From Pleurocapsa sp. PCC 7327 (GTDB lineage: Bacteria > Cyanobacteriota > Cyanobacteriia > Cyanobacteriales > Microcystaceae): a stretch of DNA of 64,000 bases. The stretch covers positions 571,501 through 635,500 of the forward strand of contig NC_019689.1 of assembly GCF_000317025.1 (NCBI RefSeq), written 5' to 3'. The position numbers and the translations under genes are program-made. Each line of letters begins with the position of its first letter. Position 1 is the stretch's first letter. This document shows, piece by piece, positions 38,090-46,036 of this stretch. A model generated the notes under the pieces. The model was not told the origin of the DNA, did no database searches, and saw only the letters and a program-made list of their open reading frames with translations.

Positions 38090-38254
38090 TTACACTGATT
38101 TTTGTAGATTTGCTGGTAATTTAAATAAACAATCTTCATTCGATTCTAGTTCGGCGACTCGCAAAAACAGCATGAGATTGTTTGTTCTCTTCGAAGTTTC
38201 ATAGTGAATTTCTGGCTGGACTTTATCGATTCGGTCGTCTTCATACGACTGCAT
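38090..38254 (-). CDS. possible small protein (54 aa)
   Basis: A clean frame of 54 codons from ATG 38254 (MQSYEDDRIDKVQPEIHYET) in a 468-bp spacer with no other gene. Composition is acidic with a hydrophobic LMLFLRVAEL helix. No ribosome-binding site is obvious, and I know no family for it, so it may be chance. Confidence 0.2.
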   Translation of the reverse strand: MQSYEDDRIDKVQPEIHYETSKRTNNLMLFLRVAELESNEDCLFKLPANLQKSV

Positions 38255-38470
38255 AAGTGTTTGAGTCCATTAAAATGGGCTTGGTATATGAGACGGGAAA
38301 TTAATTCCCCGGCGATTGTTAAGAATGGCGCAAGATCTCAGCGGACTCAAAGCCTTATCTAGTTAATCATTTAGTCCTATAGGAGAGGACTTTCGCAACT
38401 GACCAAGAGAATGAATTCCATTATGGGGTGAAGCGTAGGTGCAAGAAGGGAGAAACAGGACTCTGAAAAT

Positions 38471-39262
38471 TTATGCTATGTGAGTACACAGTTGATAGGT
38501 CAAGATATTATAAAGCGGAGATATAGGCTTCAAAAAATCTATAGTGGGATCGATAATTATATATTTATCTTGAGAAAGCAAAATATTTTTTTGATTTAGA
38601 CTAAAAATTCTAATTCCTTTTGATAATAATCTCCGAAACAGATAAACTGTTTGAATTTTTAAGAGTTGTCGTTGACGATCTTTATCTAGTAATAGATGTA
38701 AATTAAACTGAGGCTTGACAAGAATTTCTTCAAGAAAGGGTATCTTAAAAACTTGACAGAATTCTAGACTAAAGCCAGTTTTGGTTTCTCCTAATGTTAC
38801 GCCGCCTTCAATGTTTTGCATAAAGAGAATCTGCTTAAAAAAGACATCGATCGCGCTGGTTTCAAAATGCAAATAAACCGGACAAATTTGCAGCATCGCT
38901 TTTTCTTGGGCATTGAGTTTAGTTTCAAACTCAATAGACAGTTGAATGCTTCTGTCAAACTGTTTTTTCAGATTTTCAGCCAAGAATTTTCCTTGAGAGC
39001 ATTTTAAAGCTAGACTTGAATGAGGAAAGATTTCTAATTCAGAACTATCTTTAGCAAGGATATAAATTCCTTGCCCGAGTTTGTCGGAATAGGGATTGAT
39101 ATTATATTCGTCTCTATTCTTCTCCAAAGCGGCATTGAAAGACTGTAATTTCTCTATAAATTTAGCCAAACTTCCATAACGATTTTCTATGCGATCGCAA
39201 GTATCTTTAGTAATATCGATCTTTATTCGCTCTTGGTTATAGGTTTTAATTGGAAGCATCAA
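38471..39262 (-). CDS. hypothetical protein (263 aa)
   Basis: Soluble 263-residue protein that I do not recognise. The segment LNQKNILLSQDKYIIIDPTI near residue 225 looks like the catalytic-loop and DFG-strand region of kinase-like folds (N in NILL, then IIDP), but the loop lacks the HRD aspartate and no glycine-rich loop is seen, so kinase function is not supported. Downstream 468 bases hold no clear gene. Upstream starts a new block with SemiSWEET on the same strand. Confidence 0.5.
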   Translation of the reverse strand: MMLPIKTYNQERIKIDITKDTCDRIENRYGSLAKFIEKLQSFNAALEKNRDEYNINPYSDKLGQGIYILAKDSSELEIFPHSSLALKCSQGKFLAENLKKQFDRSIQLSIEFETKLNAQEKAMLQICPVYLHFETSAIDVFFKQILFMQNIEGGVTLGETKTGFSLEFCQVFKIPFLEEILVKPQFNLHLLLDKDRQRQLLKIQTVYLFRRLLSKGIRIFSLNQKNILLSQDKYIIIDPTIDFLKPISPLYNILTYQLCTHIA

Positions 39263-39401
39263 AAATTTTTTTATTGATTCAAGAATCCTGTCGTCCTGGG
39301 ACTCATGATAGCAATTGCCGAGAGGATGCTGCTTGCCAATCAGCTATTCGATCTTCTTATAGCTTAGCTGACTCCGAATCGCTATTCAAACCCCGATCTT
39401 T

Positions 39402-39671
39402 CTAGACAATATTCTTGTATCGAATTTTCAAAACCAAGATTATAGAGGTTAGAAAAAAAGTCACAACATTTGCGGCAATCAAGGGGATGTTGCGAATCGA
39501 AACGCCGTATACTAGCCATAGCACGATTCCCACGCTGAGAATTATCAACATGCTCCAGGAAATGTCGTCAGCCGATTTAGATTGCCAAGTTTTGATCGCC
39601 TGCGGTAGATAGGCAAGCGTCGTCAGAATTCCAGCTATTAATCCCAGCAGAGTTATAAAATCGATTTTCAT
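39402..39671 (-). CDS. SemiSWEET sugar transporter
   Basis: 89 residues with three membrane helices and the PQ-loop motif LAYLPQAIKTWQSKSADDIS, typical of bacterial SemiSWEETs, which dimerise to make a sugar uniporter. C-terminus ends in a short basic tail. Monocistronic by spacing. Confidence 0.85.
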   Translation of the reverse strand: MKIDFITLLGLIAGILTTLAYLPQAIKTWQSKSADDISWSMLIILSVGIVLWLVYGVSIRNIPLIAANVVTFFLTSIILVLKIRYKNIV

Positions 39672-39852
39672 TCTATAACGCGATTGAATTAACTTAATAC
39701 AAGTTAAGCACGATTGCGTTTAGCTCGGCAATCTCTTTTGCATAAATATATATTTTTACTTGACCAAAACAATTCAAAATTCAAAATTTAACAGGTTACA
39801 AGCCTCTCTTTTTAAGGAGAACAAAATTGCTCTAATTTTCTCTCAGCTCATG

Positions 39853-40893
39853 CTACTCTCCATTCGCTGACTGGTGCAACTGAGGCACAGAAATTATCTC
39901 TCCTCGTCGTTGTAGAGAAAGGCTCAAACAACTAAGAATTTGAACTAATTGAGCGCCAATCCAACCAGAAGAAAAGGAGCAAGTTTCGCGAGAACCAATC
40001 ATTTGCAAAAAGCGATCGCAAACTTTTTTTAACGGTTCGGCCGCTTCGATTTCCAACACCTCGCTTGATTGTCCGACAGGAATAAACCCTTCTCCTTGCT
40101 TTTGAAAATGGCCATGCTGAAGCATTAGCGGTGCTTGTAAGTTCATCTCGTCAAAAATCAAACTTCCCTGCGTTCCCACCAAACAGAGTCGTCGCTGTTT
40201 GTCGGGATTCAACCAACACAAATGAAGAATGGCTTGAAACCCGTTGGGATAAATCAGCGTTGCCCAAACTAAATCTGGCAAACCCTCTTGCAACCAAACG
40301 CTTCCCCTAGCCTGTACCTGCGTAGGAATTTGCCCCAACCAATCATTAAAAATAGCAATATCGTGAATTGCTAAGTCCCACAAAGCATCCACATCTTGAC
40401 GGACTGGTCCTAAATGGGTACGATTGGCATAACCATAGCGCAACTCTCCTAACTGTTGCGATCGCGCTACCTGCCGACCTCGTTCCACGGCAGGATGAAA
40501 TAAATAGGTATGATCGACTAATAACTGTCGCTGTTGTTGTTGAGCAAGGCGCGTCAGTTCTAAGCATTCACTCGGATCGAGGGTAAGGGGTTTTTCCGCC
40601 AAAACATGATAGCCAAGCCGTAACGCATCGGCAATGAGTGGATAATGAGTCGAAGCAGGCGTAGCCACGACTACTGCATTGATGCCTTTTAGCTGTCGTA
40701 CCGCTTCCCAATCTTTGGCGAGAACTACTTTCGTCTCGTCGAGATGAAATTTCTCGCGACATTCTGCTAATCTTTGAGCAGAGCGATCGACAATGGCAAG
40801 AACTTCGGCTTGAGGATGGTGGAAAAAATTTCGCACCCAATGGACACCCCAACGTCCGACTCCTAAAATAGCAATTCCAGTTTTCATCAACAA
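39853..40893 (-). CDS. Gfo/Idh/MocA-family oxidoreductase
   Basis: 346-residue NAD(P)-dependent oxidoreductase. N-terminal Rossmann motif GVGRWGVHWVRNFFHHPQA, then VVVATPASTHYPLIADALRL and HVLAEKPLTLDPSECLELTR (the EKP motif with the catalytic Lys). Substrate is usually a sugar or sugar nucleotide; none can be named. Divergent from ispH. Confidence 0.85.
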   Translation of the reverse strand: MLMKTGIAILGVGRWGVHWVRNFFHHPQAEVLAIVDRSAQRLAECREKFHLDETKVVLAKDWEAVRQLKGINAVVVATPASTHYPLIADALRLGYHVLAEKPLTLDPSECLELTRLAQQQQRQLLVDHTYLFHPAVERGRQVARSQQLGELRYGYANRTHLGPVRQDVDALWDLAIHDIAIFNDWLGQIPTQVQARGSVWLQEGLPDLVWATLIYPNGFQAILHLCWLNPDKQRRLCLVGTQGSLIFDEMNLQAPLMLQHGHFQKQGEGFIPVGQSSEVLEIEAAEPLKKVCDRFLQMIGSRETCSFSSGWIGAQLVQILSCLSLSLQRRGEIISVPQLHQSANGE

Positions 40894-40994
40894 AATTGTA
40901 AATCTATTGGAGCGATCGCCTCTACAGAATTTGGTTATCGTTAGGGGTCGCCTCTACAATGAGTTAATAATAAGGGAATATTGCTCGTAAAAAC

Positions 40995-42203
40995 ATGGAT
41001 ACCAAAGCCTTTAAGCGCTCGCTGCAACAGTCTGAAAACTACCACCGTAAGGGATTCGGTCGCGAAGCCGAAGTCATGGGGGTTTTGAATACCGAATATC
41101 AAAGCAATCTGATTCAAGAAATCCGCCACAATAACTATCGGCTGCAACGGGGAGAAGTTACGATTCGACTGGCGGAAGCATTCGGTTTTTGTTGGGGAGT
41201 CGAACGCGCAGTCGCAATGGCGTATGAAACCCGTCAGCACTTCCCCACCGAACGGATTTGGATTACCAATGAAATCATTCATAACCCGTCAGTGAATCAG
41301 CGTTTGCAGGAGATGGAAGTAGGATTTATTTCTGTTGTAGACGGCAAAAAAGATTTTTCCGCTGTCGAGAGCGGCGATGTCGTGATTTTACCCGCCTTCG
41401 GTGCCAGCGTCGCGGAAATGCAACTGCTCAACGACAAAGGTTGCACGATTGTGGATACGACTTGTCCTTGGGTATCTAAAGTATGGAATTCGGTCGAAAA
41501 GCATAAAAAACGCGATTATACTTCCATTATCCACGGCAAATACAATCATGAAGAAACGATCGCGACCAGTTCTTTTGCAGGAACCTATTTAGTCGTCCTT
41601 AACTTAGAACAGGCAAATTACGTCTGCGACTATATTCTCAACGGCGGCAATAGAGAAGAATTTCTGACGAAATTTAAGAATGCCTATTCAGAAGGCTTCG
41701 ATCCCGACAGGGATTTGGAACAAATTGGCATTGCCAACCAAACTACCATGCTCAAAAGCGAAACCGAACAAATCGGCAAGCTTTTTGAGCGAACCATGCT
41801 TAAGAAATATGGTCCCACGGAGTTAGATCGGCATTTTATGAGCTTCAATACTATCTGCGATGCCACTCAAGAACGTCAGGATGCAATGTTTAACCTCGTC
41901 GAAGAAAATTTAACTTTGATGTTGGTCATCGGCGGCTACAACTCGTCTAACACGACTCACCTGCAAGAAATCGCGATCGAGCGCGGCATTCCTTCTTATC
42001 ATATCGACAGTGCGGCTCGTATTGGTCCAGGCAATCGCATCGAACACAAACCACTAGGTAAGGATTTAGAAGTGACAGAAAATTGGCTGCCCGATGGTTC
42101 AATCGTTGTTGGAGTCACTTCTGGTGCCTCTACCCCAGATAAGATCGTAGAAGAGGCGATCGAGAAAATATTTGAATTGAAGGGATTGGTAGCGATCGCT
42201 TAA
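40995..42203 (+). CDS. ispH: 4-hydroxy-3-methylbut-2-enyl diphosphate reductase
   Basis: 402 residues, the long cyanobacterial/plastid form. Last enzyme of the MEP pathway, reducing HMBPP to IPP and DMAPP with a 4Fe-4S cluster, for carotenoid, phytol and quinone synthesis. The three cluster cysteines are in [24 protein letters not shown] and [27 protein letters not shown] is also present. Followed by a strong terminator. Confidence 0.95.
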   Translation: MDTKAFKRSLQQSENYHRKGFGREAEVMGVLNTEYQSNLIQEIRHNNYRLQRGEVTIRLAEAFGFCWGVERAVAMAYETRQHFPTERIWITNEIIHNPSVNQRLQEMEVGFISVVDGKKDFSAVESGDVVILPAFGASVAEMQLLNDKGCTIVDTTCPWVSKVWNSVEKHKKRDYTSIIHGKYNHEETIATSSFAGTYLVVLNLEQANYVCDYILNGGNREEFLTKFKNAYSEGFDPDRDLEQIGIANQTTMLKSETEQIGKLFERTMLKKYGPTELDRHFMSFNTICDATQERQDAMFNLVEENLTLMLVIGGYNSSNTTHLQEIAIERGIPSYHIDSAARIGPGNRIEHKPLGKDLEVTENWLPDGSIVVGVTSGASTPDKIVEEAIEKIFELKGLVAIA

Positions 42204-42234
42204 TTTTTGATAAATTTTGAGAAGAGTTAAACCC

Positions 42235-42282
42235 GAAAGCTTGTCCTAAGCTAAACCAGTAGGTACAAGCTTTCTCTTTTTT
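42235..42282 (+). terminator. Rho-independent terminator of ispH
   Basis: GAAAGCTTGT (42235-42244) pairs with ACAAGCTTTC (42265-42274), with CC/GG extension, followed by TCTTTTTT. It lies 32 bases past the ispH stop. The 42283-42617 spacer is AT-rich, with no other gene. Confidence 0.8.
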
Positions 42283-42617
42283 ATATAGATTAATTTAATT
42301 CTGAAATTTCTAAATTTTTTTGGTAAAACTTTTTTGAGAACATTAACATATTATTTCTCTGCAATCGATAGACGCTCGCACTAGGTTTCCTTGGCTTTTA
42401 CGACAATAGTTATCGCGTTCCTCAGTTGGATGGAGTATAGCAAAAGGAGGATAACACTTTTGTCTTCTCCCTTAAAACTAGGGATTTTATCTTCCATTAC
42501 TATGAAAATTGCTGTAATTCAAATAATCCTTAAGATAGATGTATTTATATAGATTAATCTTGGAATATTAATTATAAAGTTCACAATAATTTTATAAAAA
42601 GGAGCAAAGTTTTAGTC

Positions 42618-42725
42618 ATGACAGAATATGGCGTACCTCCAACACCTCGTACTCGCGATGTTTTGCCGATAGTAGGTATTATCTTGGCTTTGGGCATTAT
42701 CGTAGCGCTGCTGACCCAACTATAA
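42618..42725 (+). CDS. 35-residue single-pass membrane peptide
   Basis: ATG 42618 gives MTEYGVPPTPRTRDVLPIVG then a hydrophobic helix and QL-stop. A strong Shine-Dalgarno (AAAAGGAG) sits about 12 bases upstream. The plan, a short polar N-terminus with a Pro pair followed by one helix, resembles small subunits of photosynthetic or NDH complexes, but I cannot match it to a named subunit (not PetG, PetN, PsbX, PsbY or Psb30 by memory). Placed between terminators, so probably monocistronic. Confidence 0.55.
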   Translation: MTEYGVPPTPRTRDVLPIVGIILALGIIVALLTQL

Positions 42726-42824
42726 AAGAAAAGACTATCAGAAAGAAAATAAGGTAGGCATTACCACCTTTCTTATCAATTCGGAATTAGCCCTCGTTAT
42801 CGGGCTGCTGTCTGGTAACGAGAG

Positions 42825-44075
42825 TTAAGGCGAATTGGTATTGCCCATATTTTCTGTAAACTCGCGGGTGACTTCATCTAGGTCTTGTTGTAGTTTTTCA
42901 AGCGTTACGTCTCGACGATTTTCTAGCTCGCCCACAACGCGATCGCGCCAATCTTGGATGTTTTCGTGCCTTGTTCGCAGCTTTTGCTTAACGTATTGGC
43001 TATACTTTCTGCGCGGGTCGTCGGGCGATAAACGTCCTAGAGTTAGACTAATAGCTGTAGATTCGCGACCCAAATTTATACTGACGCAGGTAGAAAACTT
43101 GCCAATTGCGATGCTCATTATTGTAGATACTCTACCTTGGTCGATCCTGTTTGTTGTCTGGTATCTAGAAAATTCGATCGTTTCTTGAAGGCGGTTTCTA
43201 AATACATCTTGCAAATCAGCCGCATTTCGAGCCGAGAAAAATTTGCCGCCGCCTGCTTCGGCAACCGCTTTCAACTGCCGTTGCGCTTCGTTGTTTACGT
43301 CAAATCCTATTACGTTAACGATGACTTTAGCGTTGGAGGCGTGTAATTTCTTGGCGGCTGCCACTGGATCGCCATCGCAAGTTTCGATGCCGTCTGAAAC
43401 GAGATAGACGACATTCTGATGGTCGGCACCGTCGTAAGCCGATAGATTTTGCTGTAAGCGCTCCAATGTGGCTGCTAGCGGCGTATAACCCGTCGGTTGA
43501 AAAGATTTGACCGACTCGGTAAACTGCGGTTTATCGAGTTGCGCCAAAGGATAAATATTTTCTATCCCCGCACAAGAGGCAGCTTTATCTGCTGCTGAGT
43601 TAGAGCCTTTGTGACCGAATACGGTCAAGCCTACTTTAGCTGCTTTGGGCAACCCGCTAACAAACTGAGCGATCGCGCTTTTGGCGATATCGATCTTTTG
43701 ACCGCCGCTGACGCTTTCAGCCATCGAACCGGACGAATCAAGGGCAACTAGCACATTGAGTTGCTTGGGCGACGGCGGGGCAGACTCCCCAAAGCCATCG
43801 GGTTTCTCGGCTTCTCGCAATTCAATTTCAACGGGTTGGAGACATTCGTGATAATTTTCTCCATGTTGAGCTAGCAATTCCTGATAGAAAGCTTCGGCTT
43901 CATCCTCAGCTAACTCAGGCGATCGCTCTGGAGTCAATGACTCGGCAGTTGGTTCGATAGTGACGCTGGGTTGGCTTACCTCTTCTTCGGTGTTATTAGA
44001 GTTGCAGCCTCCCAAGGCAGTCAACAAAAAGACCGAGATTAGTAGCGAAAGTACGCGCATTCGACCAGCTATCAT
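42825..44075 (-). CDS. von Willebrand factor A domain lipoprotein
   Basis: 416 residues. Signal with lipobox LLTALGGC (Cys23), so membrane-anchored lipoprotein. The vWA domain begins near VLVALDSSGSMAE (MIDAS DxSxS) with VGLTVFGHKG, GYTPLAATLERL and VYLVSDGIETCDGD. After it is a C-terminal helical extension with an unusual repeat-like region (STIMSIAIGKFSTCVSINLG, then ESTAISLTLGRLS). Metal-dependent adhesion or protein binding is likely; the partner is unknown. Confidence 0.85.
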   Translation of the reverse strand: MIAGRMRVLSLLISVFLLTALGGCNSNNTEEEVSQPSVTIEPTAESLTPERSPELAEDEAEAFYQELLAQHGENYHECLQPVEIELREAEKPDGFGESAPPSPKQLNVLVALDSSGSMAESVSGGQKIDIAKSAIAQFVSGLPKAAKVGLTVFGHKGSNSAADKAASCAGIENIYPLAQLDKPQFTESVKSFQPTGYTPLAATLERLQQNLSAYDGADHQNVVYLVSDGIETCDGDPVAAAKKLHASNAKVIVNVIGFDVNNEAQRQLKAVAEAGGGKFFSARNAADLQDVFRNRLQETIEFSRYQTTNRIDQGRVSTIMSIAIGKFSTCVSINLGRESTAISLTLGRLSPDDPRRKYSQYVKQKLRTRHENIQDWRDRVVGELENRRDVTLEKLQQDLDEVTREFTENMGNTNSP

Positions 44076-44244
44076 ACCTTTTTTTTCTTTCCGGTTTTTG
44101 AGTATTTTACCCGATGGGGTGACTAAATAATTCGTAATTCGTCGCTGCTCGGAGGCGGGAGCTACGTGCGCGGCGGAGAGTAATTCGTAATTGAAGGGGT
44201 ACGAGCAAGCACGAGCTTGTAATTACGAATTGCCGCAAAGCGGC
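44076..44244. repeat. cruciform-type repeat AATTCGTAATT
   Basis: AATTCGTAATT (44182-44192) is inverted at 44221-44231 (AATTACGAATT). Inside, CAAGC (44206-44210) pairs with GCTTG (44215-44219). A single partial copy lies near 44127. This is a dispersed intergenic repeat type; nothing coding here. Confidence 0.55.
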
Positions 44245-44334
44245 TTGACAACCGAGCTAGAGAGTTGGCTGGATAAAGCGATCGCGTCACAAGTCGGTAT
44301 GAGTCAGTATCATTTGGCGCGTTTATTGTTCTAA
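44245..44334 (+). pseudogene. AraC-family HTH fragment
   Basis: A short open frame, WLDKAIASQVGMSQYHLARL, matches the first HTH of AraC-type regulators (A-x-x-V-x-M-S-x-Y-H-x-A-R-L). Only 29 codons are left and a stop follows at once. Short matches can be chance. Confidence 0.35.
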
Positions 44335-44336
44335 AC

Positions 44337-44362
44337 GTTTAGTATTGACTAAACAATTAAAA
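44337..44362. promoter_or_regulatory. GTTTA-N8-TAAAC operator candidate, copy 1
   Basis: GTTTAGT-ATTG-ACTAAAC is a perfect inverted repeat followed by AATTAAAA, about 195 bases before the GbsR-like gene. The same plan, GTTTA-N8-TAAACAATTAAAA, is at 45096-45121. Confidence 0.5.
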
Positions 44363-44556
44363 TGATTTAATCTAGATTGAGAAGCTCAATTTTTCTTGTC
44401 GTGACTAAAATCAGGCGAGATAGGAGATACTATGCTAGTAATGCTGGTCAATGCCAATCCAGCTAAAACTGCGATCGCAATTAAGTTTTTAAGATGGAAT
44501 TAAGGATTTATTATTCCGCCTGGGTTTGATGCAAGCTATATTACTGAGAGCTAGTT

Positions 44557-45057
44557 TTGGACGAAGAGCAACGTCAGTTTGAGATTAAACGACTCATTGA
44601 GGAATCGGGTCTTTTATTTGAGATGGAGGGATTGCCTCGCATGGCGGGGCAGATTATTGGTCACTTGCTCTTTTCTCGATCGCCTCTAGTTTCCAGTGCA
44701 GAACTAGCAGAAGCGCTTCAGGTTACTAAGGGTGTCATTAGTACAACAAGTCGCCTTCTCATTCAGGTAGAACTGATCGAACGAGTTAAATTAATGGGCG
44801 ATCGCCGCGATTATTTCCGGCTAAAAAAACGTCCCTGGTTCCACTCGTTTAAGCAAGAGTTATATCTAATCTCAGCTTACCGTCAGATGGCTCAGCGGGG
44901 GTTGCAGGCGATCGAAGACTACGAAAGCGAACGCAAGGAAGCACTCCAAGAAATGTTTGAGTTATATTCCTTCTTAGAACGAGAATTTCCGGCTTTAATT
45001 GACCGATGGGAGCAAGAATGGGCAACCAAACAAAGTAAAAATTCTCAAAAGAAATAG
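44557..45057 (+). CDS. GbsR/MarR-type transcriptional regulator
   Basis: 166 residues from TTG 44557 (no better start seen). A winged HTH with SRSPLVSSAELAEALQVTKG and GVISTTSRLLIQVELIERV, then a C-terminal helical dimerisation part. This is the GbsR/MarR subgroup (MAGQIIGHLLFS near the start). Effector unknown. Two similar inverted repeats, before this gene and before the next gene, suggest it represses both. Confidence 0.75.
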   Translation: MDEEQRQFEIKRLIEESGLLFEMEGLPRMAGQIIGHLLFSRSPLVSSAELAEALQVTKGVISTTSRLLIQVELIERVKLMGDRRDYFRLKKRPWFHSFKQELYLISAYRQMAQRGLQAIEDYESERKEALQEMFELYSFLEREFPALIDRWEQEWATKQSKNSQKK

Positions 45058-45095
45058 TTGCCCTGAATTATTGCATCAATTTTTTTAACTTTAGT

Positions 45096-45121
45096 GTTTA
45101 GATGTTTATAAACAATTAAAA
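45096..45121. promoter_or_regulatory. GTTTA-N8-TAAAC operator candidate, copy 2
   Basis: GTTTA-GATGTTTA-TAAACAATTAAAA, same architecture and same 13-base right half as the copy at 44337-44362, 38 bases upstream of the small secreted gene at 45159. Confidence 0.5.
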
Positions 45122-45284
45122 CTAAAAAAACTCCAAGAACGGTACTGAGGTTATTGCTATGAAATCGCTCATTTTCAGTAGTTTATCGGTTTTGATGTTG
45201 TCTTTTGCGATCGCTGCTAGTACCAACGCACAATCTGAACCAGTAACCCCTTTTAACTTTTGGGGGGTTCGGGGGGCAATAAGT

Positions 45285-45315
45285 CCCGCGCTGTACTCGA
45301 AGAGTCAGCGTCGGG
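45285..45315 (+). repeat. left subterminal hairpin with bulged T
   Basis: CCCG (45285-45288) with CGGG (45312-45315); CGCTG (45289-45293) with CAGCG (45306-45310), T45311 unpaired; T45294 bulged; ACTC with GAGT; loop GAA. IS608-type TnpA recognises such hairpins with an extrahelical T in the stem (family knowledge). Confidence 0.65.
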
Positions 45316-45600
45316 ATACATGGACACCCCGCGCCCGACGATGGGGTTCGATCCCCTGAGGCGGGCAAATCTACGTCATGTATCTTCATAGAATCTTTAC
45401 ACAGTAAGGGCTTGAGTTGACGGATAATATAAATAGCTCAGAAATCAACCGAGCCTTGGCGAAATACACGAGTGAACCAGCCGTTCGTGTTGGCGTATCC
45501 AACCTGTCTGTGAACATAAATCGGAGTAGCTAAGGAATCTGAGTCAACCAATAAAGAGTACCCAAGGACTTTGGGGAATCGAAAATGCCTATGCAGTCGA

Positions 45601-45642
45601 GGACGCGGATGCGCCACCTGCGGGCGCATCATCTGAGCGTCC
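45601..45642 (+). ncRNA. nested stem-loop inside the element
   Basis: GGACGC (45601-45606) pairs with GCGTCC (45637-45642), and inside it GATGCGCC (45608-45615) pairs with GGCGCATC (45623-45630). This nested stem supports a structured RNA or folded single strand. No RNA family could be checked. Confidence 0.4.
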
Positions 45643-45741
45643 GTCGGTCTGTCGGGGAATAAGTCATAAGGCTGTTCTAGATAAGAGACGAAATGCCAGC
45701 AATGGAAGTAACTAGGAATGCCCTATTGTGAGGTAGGGAAG

Positions 45742-45772
45742 CCGTCGCTATACTCGAAGAGTTAGCGCACGG
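45742..45772 (+). repeat. right subterminal hairpin with bulged T
   Basis: CCGT with ACGG (outer), CGCTA with TAGCG, T45751 bulged, ACTC with GAGT, loop GAA; C45768 unpaired. Differs from the left hairpin by paired substitutions. Followed by GGAGGATGTCA at 45771-45781, the shared right end. Confidence 0.65.
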
Positions 45773-46036
45773 AGGATGTCACTCTGGCTCATTTAGCTCG
45801 TCAAGGATATTTCCAGGAGCAAAGAATTCCTAGCTACAGTGCTTTGTGTGCTGCTGTGATGGCAAGGCGAGTTAGAGCGAAATATCTTGTCAAAGCTGCG
45901 ATCGCCCAAAATCGACTCTCACCCAAAATGCTTAATGACAAAAGCTATTTGGATCGCATAGAAATCCTACTTTATCGCACTTGTCGGCGAATTTAGTTCA
46001 GTTTTTGTCCTATCGCTTGAGATCGATTACTCACCT

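Larger units (their letters stand above)
45260..45782. mobile_element. non-autonomous IS200/IS605-type element, HEARO/omega-RNA-like candidate
   Basis: About 523 bases interrupting the gene at 45159-45996. It begins with a G-run (TTTTGGGGGGTTCGGGGGG-like) and ends with GGAGGATGTCA (45771-45781), the same 11-mer as the right ends of both tnpB elements in the window. Subterminal hairpins at 45285-45315 and 45742-45772 have equal architecture. It has no transposase or nuclease ORF; a 64-codon frame inside has no protein signature. Boundaries are uncertain by 1-3 bases. Identification as HEARO-type (IscB-associated RNA, found also without ORF) is a hypothesis. Confidence 0.6.
45159..45996 (+). 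pseudogene. small secreted-protein gene split by a 523-bp insertion
   Basis: The 5' part starts at ATG 45159 with a signal peptide (MKSLIFSSLSVLMLSFAIAA, cleavage near TNAQ) and reads QSEPVTPFNF. After the insertion the frame resumes at about 45784: LAHLARQGYFQEQRIPSYSA, then ALCAAVMARRVRAKYLVKAA, ending RTCRRI-stop at 45994. Joined, this is about 105 residues: signal peptide plus the HLARQGYFQEQ-type small domain that I recall in small cyanobacterial secreted proteins (partly conserved). Two or more junctions keep frame, e.g. deletion of 45260-45782. An alternative, that the 66-codon ORF ending at 45359 is a complete gene, is less likely because its tail is encoded by the repeat. Confidence 0.75.

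Noticed and set aside
38471-39262. Protein kinase call for the 263-aa protein
   Set aside because: Only the NILL...IIDP segment is kinase-like; no glycine loop, VAIK lysine or HRD motif was found.
44449-44520. Short ORF MLVMLVNANPAKTAIAIKFL near 44434
   Set aside because: 23 codons with a plausible SD, but no homology or context that I can support; may be chance or a remnant.
45336-45362. tRNA T-arm-like GGTTCGATCCCC in the element
   Set aside because: No acceptor, D or anticodon arm fits around it; it is a small hairpin of the element.
45438-45632. 64-codon minus-strand frame inside the element
   Set aside because: No recognisable motif, low-probability composition, and it overlaps the stems; not supported as a gene.
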